A stretch of 62,943 bases of DNA. It comes from VYDC01 sp963667515. GTDB lineage: Bacteria > Chloroflexota > Dehalococcoidia > UBA2979. Position 1 is the stretch's first letter. Each line of letters begins with the position of its first letter. The notes beneath the pieces were generated by a model, which worked only from the letters and a program-made list of their open reading frames with translations, was not told where the DNA came from and searched no databases. Of this stretch, positions 7,567 to 17,655 are shown piece after piece. A program made the translations under genes and the position numbers. The DNA is taken from NCBI GenBank assembly GCA_963667515.2, contig CAXXXY010000001.1, positions 1 to 62,943 on the forward strand, given 5' to 3'.

Positions 7567-8487
7567 ATGCTGGGTGGAGCCGTCTTCGCGCGCCGAATCA
7601 TGCAGGCCATGCTCGTCCTGTTCCTCCTGGTCTCCCTGCTGTTCTTCATCTCCCGCATGTCGGGCGACCCCGTGGTGATGCTGACCGAGGGGGCGATCGA
7701 CCCCGAGGACGTGGAGGCGCTCCGCGAGGCCTACGGCTTCAACGACCCGATCGTCGTGCAGTACGGACGCTTCCTGGGCGAGGCGATACGTGGCGACTTC
7801 GGCGATTCGGTGCGGACCTTCCAGCCGGCACGCGACCTGGTGTTCGACCGCATCAAGGTGAGCCTGCAGCTGGTTATCCCAGCGAAGATCCTGGTACTCC
7901 TCATCGCCATCCCGCTCGGATCGCTCGCCGCCGTCAAGCGGGGCGCGATCGGCGCCTTCGCGATGATCATGGCGGTGCTCTTCCAGTCGGTGCCCTCGTT
8001 CTTCCTGGGCGTGCTCTACATCTTCTTCTTCGGGGTGACGCTGGGCTGGTTGCCGGTGTTCGGGACGGGAGGGATCGATCATTACATCCTCCCGACCGCG
8101 ACCCTGATGGGGTATCCGCTCGCGCGGTACACCCGGCTCACGCGAGCGCAGGTCTCCGAGGCGCTGTCGCAGGAGTACGTGCGCACCGCGCGCGCCAAGG
8201 GCCTTGCGGAGACGAACGTGATTCGCAAGCACGTGCTCCGCAACGCGCTGTTGCCGATCGTCACGATCATCGGCGTCGACATTGGGACGCTGGTCGGCAG
8301 CGCGATCATCGTCGAGGCGGTCTTCGCGTGGCCGGGCTTCGGGACGCTCGTCGTCGAGGCGGCGAAGACACGAGACTACCCGGTGATCCAGGCGGCGGGC
8401 TTCACCATCGGCCTGCTCGTGCTGACCGGGAGCCTGGTTGCGGACTATGCGTACGGGCTCCTGGACCCGCGCATCCGGCGGCGCTAG
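7567..8487 (+). CDS. ABC peptide/nickel-type transporter permease (DppB-like)
   Basis: A 306-residue inner-membrane permease. The ATG at 7567 has GGAG about 10 nt upstream. A GTG at 7492 is possible but gives an atypical polar extension. It shows the DppB pattern: an N-terminal TM, the periplasmic segment GDPVVMLTEGAIDPEDVEALR, then TMs. The cytoplasmic EAA loop is VRTARAKGLAETNVIRKHVL, and the C-terminal ends YGLLDPRIRRR. It pairs with the DppC-like gene 61 bp downstream. No ATPase or binding protein is adjacent. A close paralogue sits at 22401. Confidence 0.92.
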   Translation: MLGGAVFARRIMQAMLVLFLLVSLLFFISRMSGDPVVMLTEGAIDPEDVEALREAYGFNDPIVVQYGRFLGEAIRGDFGDSVRTFQPARDLVFDRIKVSLQLVIPAKILVLLIAIPLGSLAAVKRGAIGAFAMIMAVLFQSVPSFFLGVLYIFFFGVTLGWLPVFGTGGIDHYILPTATLMGYPLARYTRLTRAQVSEALSQEYVRTARAKGLAETNVIRKHVLRNALLPIVTIIGVDIGTLVGSAIIVEAVFAWPGFGTLVVEAAKTRDYPVIQAAGFTIGLLVLTGSLVADYAYGLLDPRIRRR

Positions 8488-8548
8488 GACGCGGGCAGAC
8501 GAAACGGCGGTGGCCGCCCTCGGGCGGCGGAGCAGGCAGGTGTGCTGA

Positions 8549-9511
8549 ATGGCGAACTCACCGATCGATCTGGCAGGCGGCGGGGGCGGCGGGGCGGCCG
8601 TCGGAGCGGCGCCGGAGGCGTTCCAGCTCTCATCCGATCGCAGCCGGCGCTACAAGCTCTGGAACCATCGCTACGTCATTGGCTTCATCCGCTACCCGCC
8701 GGCGGCGTTCGCGCTGGTCATCGTCGTCTTCTTCGTGACGATGGCGATGCTGGGGCCGTACGTGATCAGCTGGAACCCGGACAAGCCGGACCTGCGCAGC
8801 GCGCTCCAGTCGCCGGACTGGAACATCGCGATCAACTCGCACCACATCCTGGGCACGGACTCGGTGGGGCGTGACGTCTTCACGCGCATCCTCGTCGGTG
8901 GCCGCGTCTCGATCCTGTTGGGCGTGGTGGGGGCGACCGGCGCCGCCACGATCGGCGTCACCCTGGGCATGATCGCTGGCTGGAACCGCGGCGTCATCGG
9001 CGCGATCGTCATGCGCTGGGCCGACCTGCAGATCGCCCTGCCGCTGCTGCTGATGGCGCTGACCATCGCGGCCGTCTTCGGCCCCGGCCTGCACATCCTG
9101 CTCATCCTCTTCGCCGTCTGGTTCTGGGGGCCGTACGCGCGCATCTCGGAGGGCTTGACGCTCTCGGTGAAGAACCGCGAGTTCGTGGAGGCGGCGCGCA
9201 CGATCGGCGCCACGCCGCCGCGCATCGTGGCGCGGCACGTCTTCCCGCACCTGATCTCACCGCTGCTCGTGCTGTGGTCGTTCTCGGCGGCGATCCTGAT
9301 CATCATCGAGGCGTCGCTCTCCTTCCTGGGCGTCGGCATCCCGCCTCCCACGGCGAGCTGGGGCTCGATGCTGGCCGAGGGCCGGCAGTTCCTGCACCGC
9401 GCGTCGTGGCTGGCGATCTACCCCGGCGTCGCGATCTCGCTGACGGTGTGGTCGATCAACACCCTCGGCGACCGGCTCCGCGACGTGGTCGACCGGCGGC
9501 AGTACCTGTAG
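8549..9511 (+). CDS. ABC peptide-type transporter permease (DppC-like)
   Basis: A 320-residue permease with a Gly-rich N terminus and the OppC-type N-terminal TM (FALVIVVFFVTMAMLGPYV). A large periplasmic loop with ILGTDSVGRDVFTRILVGGR is diagnostic of DppC/OppC. Further TMs and the EAA loop EAARTIGATPPRIVARHVFP follow, and the end is GDRLRDVVDRRQYL. It should form the heterodimeric channel with the upstream DppB-like protein. A strong hairpin terminator closes this two-gene unit, so ATPases and binding protein must be encoded elsewhere, perhaps partly at 22.4-25.2 kb. Confidence 0.93.
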   Translation: MANSPIDLAGGGGGGAAVGAAPEAFQLSSDRSRRYKLWNHRYVIGFIRYPPAAFALVIVVFFVTMAMLGPYVISWNPDKPDLRSALQSPDWNIAINSHHILGTDSVGRDVFTRILVGGRVSILLGVVGATGAATIGVTLGMIAGWNRGVIGAIVMRWADLQIALPLLLMALTIAAVFGPGLHILLILFAVWFWGPYARISEGLTLSVKNREFVEAARTIGATPPRIVARHVFPHLISPLLVLWSFSAAILIIIEASLSFLGVGIPPPTASWGSMLAEGRQFLHRASWLAIYPGVAISLTVWSINTLGDRLRDVVDRRQYL

Positions 9512-9564
9512 CCGCCGCTCGCGCACCGTGCCTGTTGAGGCACGCCTGCCGAGGCATGAACGAG

Positions 9565-9584
9565 GCGCCGCCGCAAGGCGGCGC
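9565..9584 (+). terminator. Hairpin terminator after the permease pair
   Basis: GCGCCGCC-GCAA-GGCGGCGC forms a perfect 8-bp stem with a GCAA tetraloop, followed by TTCGCT. It lies 53 bp after the DppC stop. Confidence 0.75.
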
Positions 9585-9645
9585 TTCGCTATCCCCGGCG
9601 CCGCCCATCGAGGAGTGACCGCGCTCACGAGGAGCCAGGGCACTC

Positions 9646-10422
9646 CTAGGAGGCTCGGGCGATCACGAACAGCAGGAGATACTTGCAGGGATCCTCGATG
9701 TCGCCGTCGACCAGGTTGCTCGTTCGCGCGAGGACCTGCTCCCGATCCAGCAACCACTGCGTGCTCGCTCCCGCTTCGCGCACGCTCGTCTGGAGGACGA
9801 TGGTCGGCCCGGCCGGGATCTCGCCGGGGCCACCCACGGTGATCAGCTCCGCCCCCGAGTCCTTGTCGGCCAGGTAGACGCCCTCCACCGAGAACCGCTG
9901 GCGCATCACCGGCTCGCCCGTGCGCCGATCGACGCCGTCGATCAGGAGCTCGGTGCCGATGTCGATCTCCTGGAGGGCGTGGAAGAGGCCGGGCTCGCCC
10001 CGCCAGCGGCTGTGGCCGAAGATCCACGCCGTGCGCTCGAGCCCCGGGAGTGCCTCCTCGAGCGTCGCGATGCCCTGCGCCGGAACGGTGAGCGTCTCCT
10101 GGCCCGCCGGCGGAGCAGGACAGCCGGGCGGGGGTGTCGATGTGTCGGGGACGACCCGGCTCCCCGAGACCTCCGAGTCGAGGCCGAGCGACGGGATGGT
10201 GAGACGGCTGACGCGCGTGTCCCACGGAGCGGGCTCGGGGGTGGCCGTCGGCGACGCGGTTAGCGCCGGGCTGGGCGTGGCGGTCGGGCTCGGCGTGGCG
10301 ATCGAGGTCGGCGTCGGCGGCGGCGTGGTGCTCGGCGACGCGACCGTCGGGACATCGGACGCGGCGCAGCCGATGGTCAGAAGGGCGAGCAGCAACCCGG
10401 GCGCCCAGCCCACGCGAACCAT
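9646..10422 (-). CDS. Sortase-fold lipoprotein with a substituted catalytic cysteine
   Basis: A 258-residue exported protein. The signal peptide VGWAPGLLLALLTIGC ends in a lipobox (T-I-G-C), followed by a Thr/Pro-rich linker of about 40 residues. The domain then shows sortase features: RLTIPSLGLDSEV, GHSRWRGEPGLFHALQEI with the active-site His, and GTELLIDG. At the position where class E/F sortases read LxTCGG, this protein has ELITVGGPGE, a Val instead of Cys. A later Cys (EDPCKYLLLF) and an Arg near the end do not match the usual spacing. It may be a non-catalytic sortase relative. It is monocistronic. Confidence 0.65.
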   Translation of the reverse strand: MVRVGWAPGLLLALLTIGCAASDVPTVASPSTTPPPTPTSIATPSPTATPSPALTASPTATPEPAPWDTRVSRLTIPSLGLDSEVSGSRVVPDTSTPPPGCPAPPAGQETLTVPAQGIATLEEALPGLERTAWIFGHSRWRGEPGLFHALQEIDIGTELLIDGVDRRTGEPVMRQRFSVEGVYLADKDSGAELITVGGPGEIPAGPTIVLQTSVREAGASTQWLLDREQVLARTSNLVDGDIEDPCKYLLLFVIARAS

Positions 10423-10549
10423 GCTTCCAGAGTACGTGAGGGCGACGGCATGCTGCTCGTCGCCGGGCCGCGAGCATTGCTCCACCGCCGACGGCGCCGC
10501 CGGCCACGCGGGGGGGCGACCGCGGAGCCACGGTCGAGCGCGCACGGCG

Positions 10550-11286
10550 CTAGGTGCGCTCGCCGATCTCGAAGCGCGAGAGGAAGCGCACGCCAAGCGC
10601 GTAGGCGACGACGCTCACCCCGGTCGCCGCGATGAGCGCGACGCCGCCGTCGAGGTCGGCTGCGAACGCCGCGGGCGGCGCGCTGCTGACGAGGTCGGCG
10701 ACGCCCAGCGTGTACTCGCGGATGCTGGCCCAGCGCGTGCCCTGGAAGATCCCGGTGGCGAACGTCTCCCACACGAAGACGTAGCCCAGCCCCGCGATCA
10801 GCGCGCGGCTGGTGAAGGCGCTGAGCGCGACGAAGACGGCACAGTACGCGACGGCGCCCACCGTGACCGCGATCGCGAAGCCCACGGCGAGTCCGTGCTC
10901 GTCGCTGGCGCCGAGCACTATGAAGGCCGTGAGCAGCGTCGCCGGCATGACGAGCGCCACCGTCACCGCGGCGGCCGTCACCACCTTGACGAGCACGATG
11001 CGCCAGCGCTCCACGGGCGTCGCGAGCAGGTAGACGGCGGTGCCGTCCTCGATCTCGGCGCCCAGCGCCGCGGTGCCGAAGACGAGCGCCGCCAGCGGCA
11101 GCACCAGCGCCACGACCACGCGCTCGATGAGATCGGGCGCGAACTCGACGGGGCGCGAGTCGTCGTCTCCGCTCGCGAAGCGGTAGAGCAGCGCGAGCCC
11201 GACCGGCACCAGCGCGAGCAGCACGAGCAGCAGCCCGCGCCGCCGCCCCAGCAGCTGGCGCGCCGTGATCGAGGCGAGCGTCCACG

Positions 11287-11290
<4 letters not shown>
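10550..11290 (-). CDS. ABC-2 type exporter permease, second of the operon
   Basis: A 246-residue membrane protein with six predicted helices. GTG 11288-11290 overlaps the upstream ATPase stop (GTGA), so translation is coupled. It has the ABC-2 (NatB/YhaP-like) layout: RRRGLLLVLLALVPVGLALL as TM1, a loop, then ALVLPLAALVFGTAALGAEIEDGT and VYLLATPVERWRIVLVK. That last motif (P.eRw.iv..K) is common to ABC-2 permeases. It is the last gene of a four-gene exporter operon. The substrate is unknown. Confidence 0.85.
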
Positions 11291-12329
<1,039 letters not shown>

Positions 12330-12333
<4 letters not shown>

Positions 12334-13250
12334 CGCGCAGCTCGCTGGTAGCGGCGCATCGTCGCGCCGACCGCCACGGCCGAGTAGGCCGCCATCGCCA
12401 CCAGGTACGCCGAGCCGTGCACGTTGGCGTACGCGATCTGCTCGTCGACATCGCCCCCCTGCGAGAGCGAGGTGAGGGCGGGCGTCGCCTCGAAGATCCA
12501 CAGCGTGAGCCCCACCATGACATGGAACGGGCTGGCGAAGACGGCGTAGCGCCCCCACTCGGAATCCACGGTGGAGACGACGATGCTGACGACCAGCACC
12601 GTCACGAGGAAGGCGGCCAGCACCGAGATGATCGCGAAGGAGCGGCGCTCGGCGACGGCGGCAATCGCGATGCCGACCGCCGCGAGGAAGCCGCAGATCA
12701 GCAGGCCGCTCGCGAGGATGCGCGGGGCGTCGTCCGCGTTGTCCTCGATCCACGTGCCGGCGTCCGCCGCCCCGAGCCAGTTGCCCGCGAACATGATCGC
12801 CTGCGGCAGCACCGTGATCGAGAGCAGCCCCGTGGCGAGCGCCGCGATCTTCGCGGTCACGTAGTCGTAGCGCTCGATGGGGCGCGAGAAGTAGAGCGAG
12901 AGCGTCTGCGTGCGCTGGTCGTTCCCCACGAGGTCGGAGCCGATCGCGGCGACGAACAGCACGATGATGATCTGGATGAAGCCGTAGTACTCGTGGGGCG
13001 CGACGAACTCGAACTCCTCGATCGGCACGACGGCTGCGAGCACGAGCTGCACGATCGCGGGGATGAAAGCGAGCAGCACGAGGCTGAAGGCGAGCACCTT
13101 GGGCAGCGCCCCGCGGCCCAGCCCGAAGGCGTTGCGCACGCTCAGGGCGTAGAGCGACCACCACGCGTAGCCGCGCCCGCGGCGCCGCCCCGTGTAGCGC
13201 TGGTAGCCGAGGTCGTAGATCTCGCCGCGCGGCGTGGCCTCCGCTGTCAC
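12330..13250 (-). CDS. ABC-2 type exporter permease, first of the operon
   Basis: A 306-residue membrane protein starting at GTG 13248-13250 in a GTGA overlap with the upstream ATPase. The cytoplasmic start GEIYDLGYQRYTGRRRGR is a recognisable ABC-2 permease opening. Six helices follow, with GSDLVGNDQRTQTLSLYFSR and PIERYDYVTAKIAAL in the first cytoplasmic loop. It sits between two ATPases and probably pairs with the one upstream. The protein family is found with NatA-like ATPases in Chloroflexota and Actinobacteria. Confidence 0.88.
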
Positions 13251-14227
13251 GCACCGCCCCTGTCGCCGCCGCCCGCCGAGCTGGAGCCAGCGACCGGCGC
13301 CGGCGCCTCCCCGTCGGGTTGGAAGAGATCCTCGAGGGTGTGGCGGCGCCGCTCCAGCCGCACCAGCGGCACGTCCAGGTCGGCGACCGCCTCGACGATC
13401 GCGGCGTGCACGCCGTCGTCGGCCCGGGCGCCGGCCGCGGCGTCGGCGCGCACCTCGATCACGCGGCCCTCGGCGCGCGCGTCCAGCCCGCGGGCGGCGA
13501 GCGCCCCCGCCACCCGCTCGGCGTCCCACTCCACCTCGACGCTGAGCACGCTCGTCAGGTTCGTGAAGTCCTCGATGCGGCCGGCGTTCACCAGCCGGCC
13601 CTCGTCGATCACCACCACGTGGTCGCACACGCGCTCGATCTCGCTGAGCAGGTGCGACGACATAAGGATCGGGATGCCGAACGCGTGCCCCGTGCGCGCG
13701 ACGAGGTCGAGCATCTCCTCGCGGCCCGCGGGATCGAGCCCGTTCGTCGGCTCGTCCAGGAACAGCAGCCGCGGGTCGTGCGCCAGCGCCTGCGCCAGCT
13801 TCACGCGCTGCCGCATCCCCGTGGAGTAGCCCTGGATGTGGCGGTAGCGCTCCTCGAACAGGCCGACGTGGCGCAGCACCTCCGAGGTGCGCTCGCGCGC
13901 CTCGGTGCGCGGGATGCCGCTCATGCGCGCCATGTGGTTCACGAAGTTGGTGGCGGAGCTGTCGGGCGGCAGGCAGTCGTGCTCCGGCATGTAGCCGACG
14001 CGCTCGCGGATCGCCCGCCCGTCGCGCGCCGCGTCGAGGTCGAGCACATCGGCGCGCCCGTCGCTGGCGTCGATCAGCCCCAGCAGCAGCTTGATCAGCG
14101 TGCTCTTGCCCGAGCCGTTGGCGCCGATCAGCCCGACCACGCCGGGCTCCACCTCCAGCGTGAGGCCGTCGAGGGCGGCGACCGCGCCGTAGCGCTTCGC
14201 CAGGCCCTCGGTGCGTATCAGCGCCAT
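13247..14227 (-). CDS. ABC exporter ATP-binding protein (first gene of a four-gene operon)
   Basis: A 326-residue ATPase beginning MALIRTEGLAKRYGAVAALD. Walker A is GANGSGKST, the signature is GYSTGMRQRVKLAQ, Walker B is LLFLDEPTNGLDP, and the switch region is MSSHLLSEIE. About 110 C-terminal residues follow the nucleotide-binding domain and end in a Gly/Ser/Ala tail. The operon order is ATPase, permease, ATPase, permease, all with 4-bp overlaps. This suggests two half-transporters acting together or one heteromeric exporter. It is divergent from the LLM gene at 14415. Confidence 0.93.
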   Translation of the reverse strand: MALIRTEGLAKRYGAVAALDGLTLEVEPGVVGLIGANGSGKSTLIKLLLGLIDASDGRADVLDLDAARDGRAIRERVGYMPEHDCLPPDSSATNFVNHMARMSGIPRTEARERTSEVLRHVGLFEERYRHIQGYSTGMRQRVKLAQALAHDPRLLFLDEPTNGLDPAGREEMLDLVARTGHAFGIPILMSSHLLSEIERVCDHVVVIDEGRLVNAGRIEDFTNLTSVLSVEVEWDAERVAGALAARGLDARAEGRVIEVRADAAAGARADDGVHAAIVEAVADLDVPLVRLERRRHTLEDLFQPDGEAPAPVAGSSSAGGGDRGGA

Positions 14228-14414
14228 CGCCCCACCCCTCGCGGCCTGTGCGCAGCACCGGGATCTCGGGCGCCAGTATCGACGATCGCCGCGCTAGGCG
14301 GGGGCGCAGCCCGCGCGCGTGCGCGCCGTGGCGCGGGGCGCTGGACTTCCCGCTGGGCGCTGCGGCATCGTGAGCGCACCCGGCGCGCCCGCGCCCGCGA
14401 AGCAGGAGGCCGCC

Positions 14415-15524
14415 GTGCGCTTCAGCACATTCCACCAGCCGCTCGCGCCGACCTCCGCGGACGACGCGCGCGTCATCGACGAGCAGATCGAGCAGGTCGT
14501 CGCCGCCGAGGAGCTGGGCTACCACACGGCCTGGCTGACGGAGCACCTCTTCAACGCGACCTGCGCCTACGGCGACCCGACGCTGATCGCGGCCGCGCTC
14601 TCGCAGCGGACGACGCGCATCCGCGTCGGCTTCGCGGTGCTGCAGATGGCGATGACGCACCCCGCGCGGCTGGTGATCCAGGCGGGGCTGCTCGACAACC
14701 TGCTGAAGGGACGGCTGACGCTGGGCCTCGGGCGCGGCTCCGCCTTCAACCCGCATGAGTACGAGGCATTCGGCGTCACGCCGGACGCCGAGCGCGACCG
14801 CGCGCAGATGTTCGAGGCGATCGAGCTGATGGAGCGCGCCTGGGCCGGCGACGGCTCCTTCGAGGGCGAGCACTACCGCGTGGCGATCCCGGAGGTGCGG
14901 CCGGCCCCCGTGCAGCGGCCGCACCCGCCGATCGTGCTCTCCGTGCTCTCCGACGAGACGCTGCGCTGGGCGGCGCAGCACGGGTACTCCGTGCTGATGC
15001 CGCGCCTGCAGCTCGGGCGCGCCGTGAACCGGCTCGCGTTCTTCCGCGAGGCGCTGGGGGAGGCCGGGCACGACGCCGAGGCGATCGAGCGCCTGGTCGA
15101 CGGCTGCGCGATGACGCGCACGATCTACCTCGACGACAGCGAGGCGGCGGCCCGCGTCGAGCTGGAGGCGGCGGAGATCCGCCACCGCGGCGGCCGCGCC
15201 CACGACGTCGACTCGGCGCCGCGCACCGTCCCCGATCCGCGGCTGTGGCAGGCCGAGCCCGGCGCGACCGCGCCCGCGGGGCCGGACGCCGCCGCCGCGC
15301 AGCTCACGAAGACGATCCTCGGCCAGACGATCGGCGGGACGCCCGAGACCGCGCGCGCCGCGATCGCGGAGCTGCGCGACGCCGGCGTCCCCGAGGTGAT
15401 GCTGGCGTTCGGCCGCGGCGACATCCCGCACGCGAAGGTGCTGCGCTCCATGGAGCTCTTCGCCACGGAGGTGATGCCGGCCTTCGCGCCCGAGCAGGCG
15501 TCGCGAGCGCCGGCCGCGACCTAG
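14415..15524 (+). CDS. LLM-class flavin-dependent oxidoreductase
   Basis: A 369-residue bacterial-luciferase-like enzyme. GTG 14415 has AGGAGG at 14404-14409, which decides the start over upstream in-frame codons. Typical motifs are FSTFHQPLAP, TAWLTEHLF, the RIRVGFAVLQMAMTHPARL strand, LTLGLGRGSAF with the flavin phosphate loop, and RPHPPIVLSVLS. Such proteins use reduced FMN or F420 to oxidise organic substrates; I cannot tell which. It is followed by an alpha/beta hydrolase and a convergent paralogue at 16428. Confidence 0.92.
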   Translation: MRFSTFHQPLAPTSADDARVIDEQIEQVVAAEELGYHTAWLTEHLFNATCAYGDPTLIAAALSQRTTRIRVGFAVLQMAMTHPARLVIQAGLLDNLLKGRLTLGLGRGSAFNPHEYEAFGVTPDAERDRAQMFEAIELMERAWAGDGSFEGEHYRVAIPEVRPAPVQRPHPPIVLSVLSDETLRWAAQHGYSVLMPRLQLGRAVNRLAFFREALGEAGHDAEAIERLVDGCAMTRTIYLDDSEAAARVELEAAEIRHRGGRAHDVDSAPRTVPDPRLWQAEPGATAPAGPDAAAAQLTKTILGQTIGGTPETARAAIAELRDAGVPEVMLAFGRGDIPHAKVLRSMELFATEVMPAFAPEQASRAPAAT

Positions 15525-15607
15525 ACGCGGGCGCCGGGCGCGCGGATCGTAGCCCCCGCGTGGCGGCGGGCGCGGGGCAGACTGCCGCCGCCACGGAGGA
15601 GGGCGTC

Positions 15608-16390
15608 ATGCCGCGAGGCTACGTCGAGGGCCGCTGGGGCCAGGTGCACTACCGCGCGGACGGGGAGAGCGGCCCGGCGGTGGTGCTGGTGCACGAGTCG
15701 CCGCTCTCCTCCGAGGAGTACCGGCTGGCGCTGCCGGAGCTCGGGCGCTCCGTGCGCGCCGTCGCCTTCGACACGCCCGGCTACGGGCTCTCGGACCCGC
15801 CGCCCGAGCCGCAGGAGATACCGGAGTACGCGGCATCGCTGCTGGAGGCGGCGGACGCGCTCGGCCTCGACGAGTTCGCGGTGGTGGGAACGCACACCGG
15901 CGCCTCGATCGCGGTGCAGATGGCGCTGCAGGCGGCGCCCGGCCGCATCACGCACGCCGTGCTCTCGGGCATCCCCGTGATGCGGCCGGAGACGCGCGCG
16001 CACCTGCTCGCCACGTGGGCGCCGGAGACGCCGCCGCAGCCGGACGGCTCGCACTTCACCGAGGTGTGGGAGCGCTACGTGGCGCAGGGGGAGCCGCCGC
16101 CCGACTACATCACCACCCTCACCTGCTCGCTGTTCTCCGTGTGGGAGCGCTACAACTGGGCGTACAACGCCGCGTTCCGCTACGACCCGGCGCCCGACCT
16201 GCCCTCGCTCGCCTGCCACACGCTCTTCCTGACGGCGGCCTCCGACCTGCTGCTGCGCGCCGACGAGCGCGCGCTGAAGACGGTGCCCGACGGCCGCCTC
16301 ACCGTCGTCGACGGGCGCTCGCACCCGCTGCCGTGGTGCGTGCCGGAGCGCTTCGCAAGCGAGATCGCGGCGTTCGTCGGCGCAGGCTAG
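15608..16390 (+). CDS. Alpha/beta hydrolase-fold protein with His at the nucleophile position
   Basis: A 260-residue protein from ATG 15608 with GGAGG just upstream. The fold is clear: VVLVHESPLSSEEY as the oxyanion loop, VRAVAFDTPGYGLSDPP after strand 4, and FAVVGTHTGASIAVQMALQ at the nucleophile elbow. The elbow reads G-T-H-T-G, so His stands where GxSxG hydrolases have Ser. The late Asp region (FLTAASDLLLRAD) and a His (GRSHPLPW) are present. I recall relatives with an HTG elbow, but no proven reaction. It lies between two LLM oxidoreductases. Confidence 0.85.
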   Translation: MPRGYVEGRWGQVHYRADGESGPAVVLVHESPLSSEEYRLALPELGRSVRAVAFDTPGYGLSDPPPEPQEIPEYAASLLEAADALGLDEFAVVGTHTGASIAVQMALQAAPGRITHAVLSGIPVMRPETRAHLLATWAPETPPQPDGSHFTEVWERYVAQGEPPPDYITTLTCSLFSVWERYNWAYNAAFRYDPAPDLPSLACHTLFLTAASDLLLRADERALKTVPDGRLTVVDGRSHPLPWCVPERFASEIAAFVGAG

Positions 16391-16427
16391 CGGCGTCGAG
16401 CCGGAGCGCACCCGAGCGCCGAGCGGG

Positions 16428-17511
16428 CTAGCCCGCGGGCGCCGCGGCCACGGCCGGCATCACCTCGGCGGCGAAGCGGCTCATCGAGCGCAGCGCCCGC
16501 TCGTGCGAGAGATCGCCCCAGCTGAACGCCAGCATCACGCGGCGCACACCGGCCTCCTCCAGCTCGCGCAGCTTCTCGCGTGCGTGCTCCGCGGTGCCGA
16601 GGATGTAGGTCCGCTGGATCACGTTGGAGACGCCCTCGGCGACCTCGGCGGCCTTCGGGGCGGCCCCCGGCGCGGCCCACGCCTCCATCGGCGCCGAGGT
16701 GGAGGTGGCGTTCAGCGCGCGCGACTCGGCCCGCGAGGCGTTGGCGCGCGCCGTCGCGGGCTCGGTCTCGGCGCGGGCCTGCTCCTCGCTGTCGGCGATG
16801 TAGATCGAGCGCGTGACCGCGCACTGGTCGAGCGCGCGCTCGATCGTCGGCTCGTCGTGGCCGGCGTCGGCCATGGCGCTACGGAAGAACGCCAGCCGCT
16901 CGCGGGCGCGCTCCAGCTCGAGGCGCGGCAGCAGGATCGGGTAGCCGTGCGCCGCCGCCCACAGCAGCGAGTCGTCCGAGAGCGAGGAGAGCACGATCGG
17001 CGGGTGCGGCCGCTGGATCGGCGCGGGCCGCACGCCGTGCACGTGCACGCGGAAGTGCTCGCCCTCGAACGGCGAGTAGTCGCCCGACCACGCCTTCGTC
17101 ATCAGCTCGATCGCCTCGAACAGGCGCTCGCGCTGGCCCTCCGTGTCGGCGCCGAAGCCGGCGTACTCGAACTGGTTGAAGGCGGAGCCGCGCCCCAGCC
17201 CAATGGTCAGCCGCCCGCCGAGCAGGTTGTCCAGTGCCGAGGCCTGGATCAGCAGCCGCGTCGGATGGTGCAGCGCCATCTGCAACACCGCGAAGCCGAC
17301 GCGGATACGCGTGGTCCGCTGCGACAGCGCCGCCCCCGAAGATCAGCGGGTCGCCGAAGGCGCACTCGCCCGTGAAGTTGTGCTCCGTCAGCCACGCCGT
17401 CTCGAAGCCGAGGCGCTCCGCCTCGACGATCTGCTGGATCTGCTCCTCCATGACACGGTGGTCGTCGTCCGCCGACGGGGAGAAGGGCAGGTGGAACGTG
17501 TCGAACAGCAT
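16428..17511 (-). pseudogene. LLM-class flavin-dependent oxidoreductase, interrupted by one frameshift
   Basis: A paralogue of the 14415 gene. From ATG 17511 the frame gives FDTFHLPFSPSADDDHRV, ETAWLTEHNFTGECAFGDPL, and then shifts. Removing one base from the C5 run at 17333-17337 restores FGAALSQRTTRIRVGFAVLQ and continues to the stop at 16428 with LTIGLGRGSAFNQFEY and RPHPPIVLSSLS. Everything else is intact, about 360 residues in all. The single-base homopolymer change may be a consensus error and not real loss. It converges with the alpha/beta hydrolase gene. Confidence 0.85.
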
Positions 17512-17655
17512 CGGGCTCCCATGTCCATCCGCGGGCTATCCGCGGCGCTCTCGTCGCTGACGCGCGACGGGCGTGGTGGTCGCGTGGCCAGTTAACGCCG
17601 TAAGGTAGCCGCGCACGGCGGGACATATGTACGAACCGTCACAATCGAGGCTGTC

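Noticed and set aside
14415..17511. A natural-product biosynthetic cluster based on the LLM oxidoreductases
   Set aside because: No synthetase, synthase, cyclase or carrier-protein genes are present. LLM enzymes, hydrolases and CoA-transferases fit catabolism better.
17623..17630. Firm TetR operator call at ACATATGT
   Set aside because: The palindrome is only 8 bp and could equally be part of a promoter. It is mentioned with the regulator but not listed as a site.
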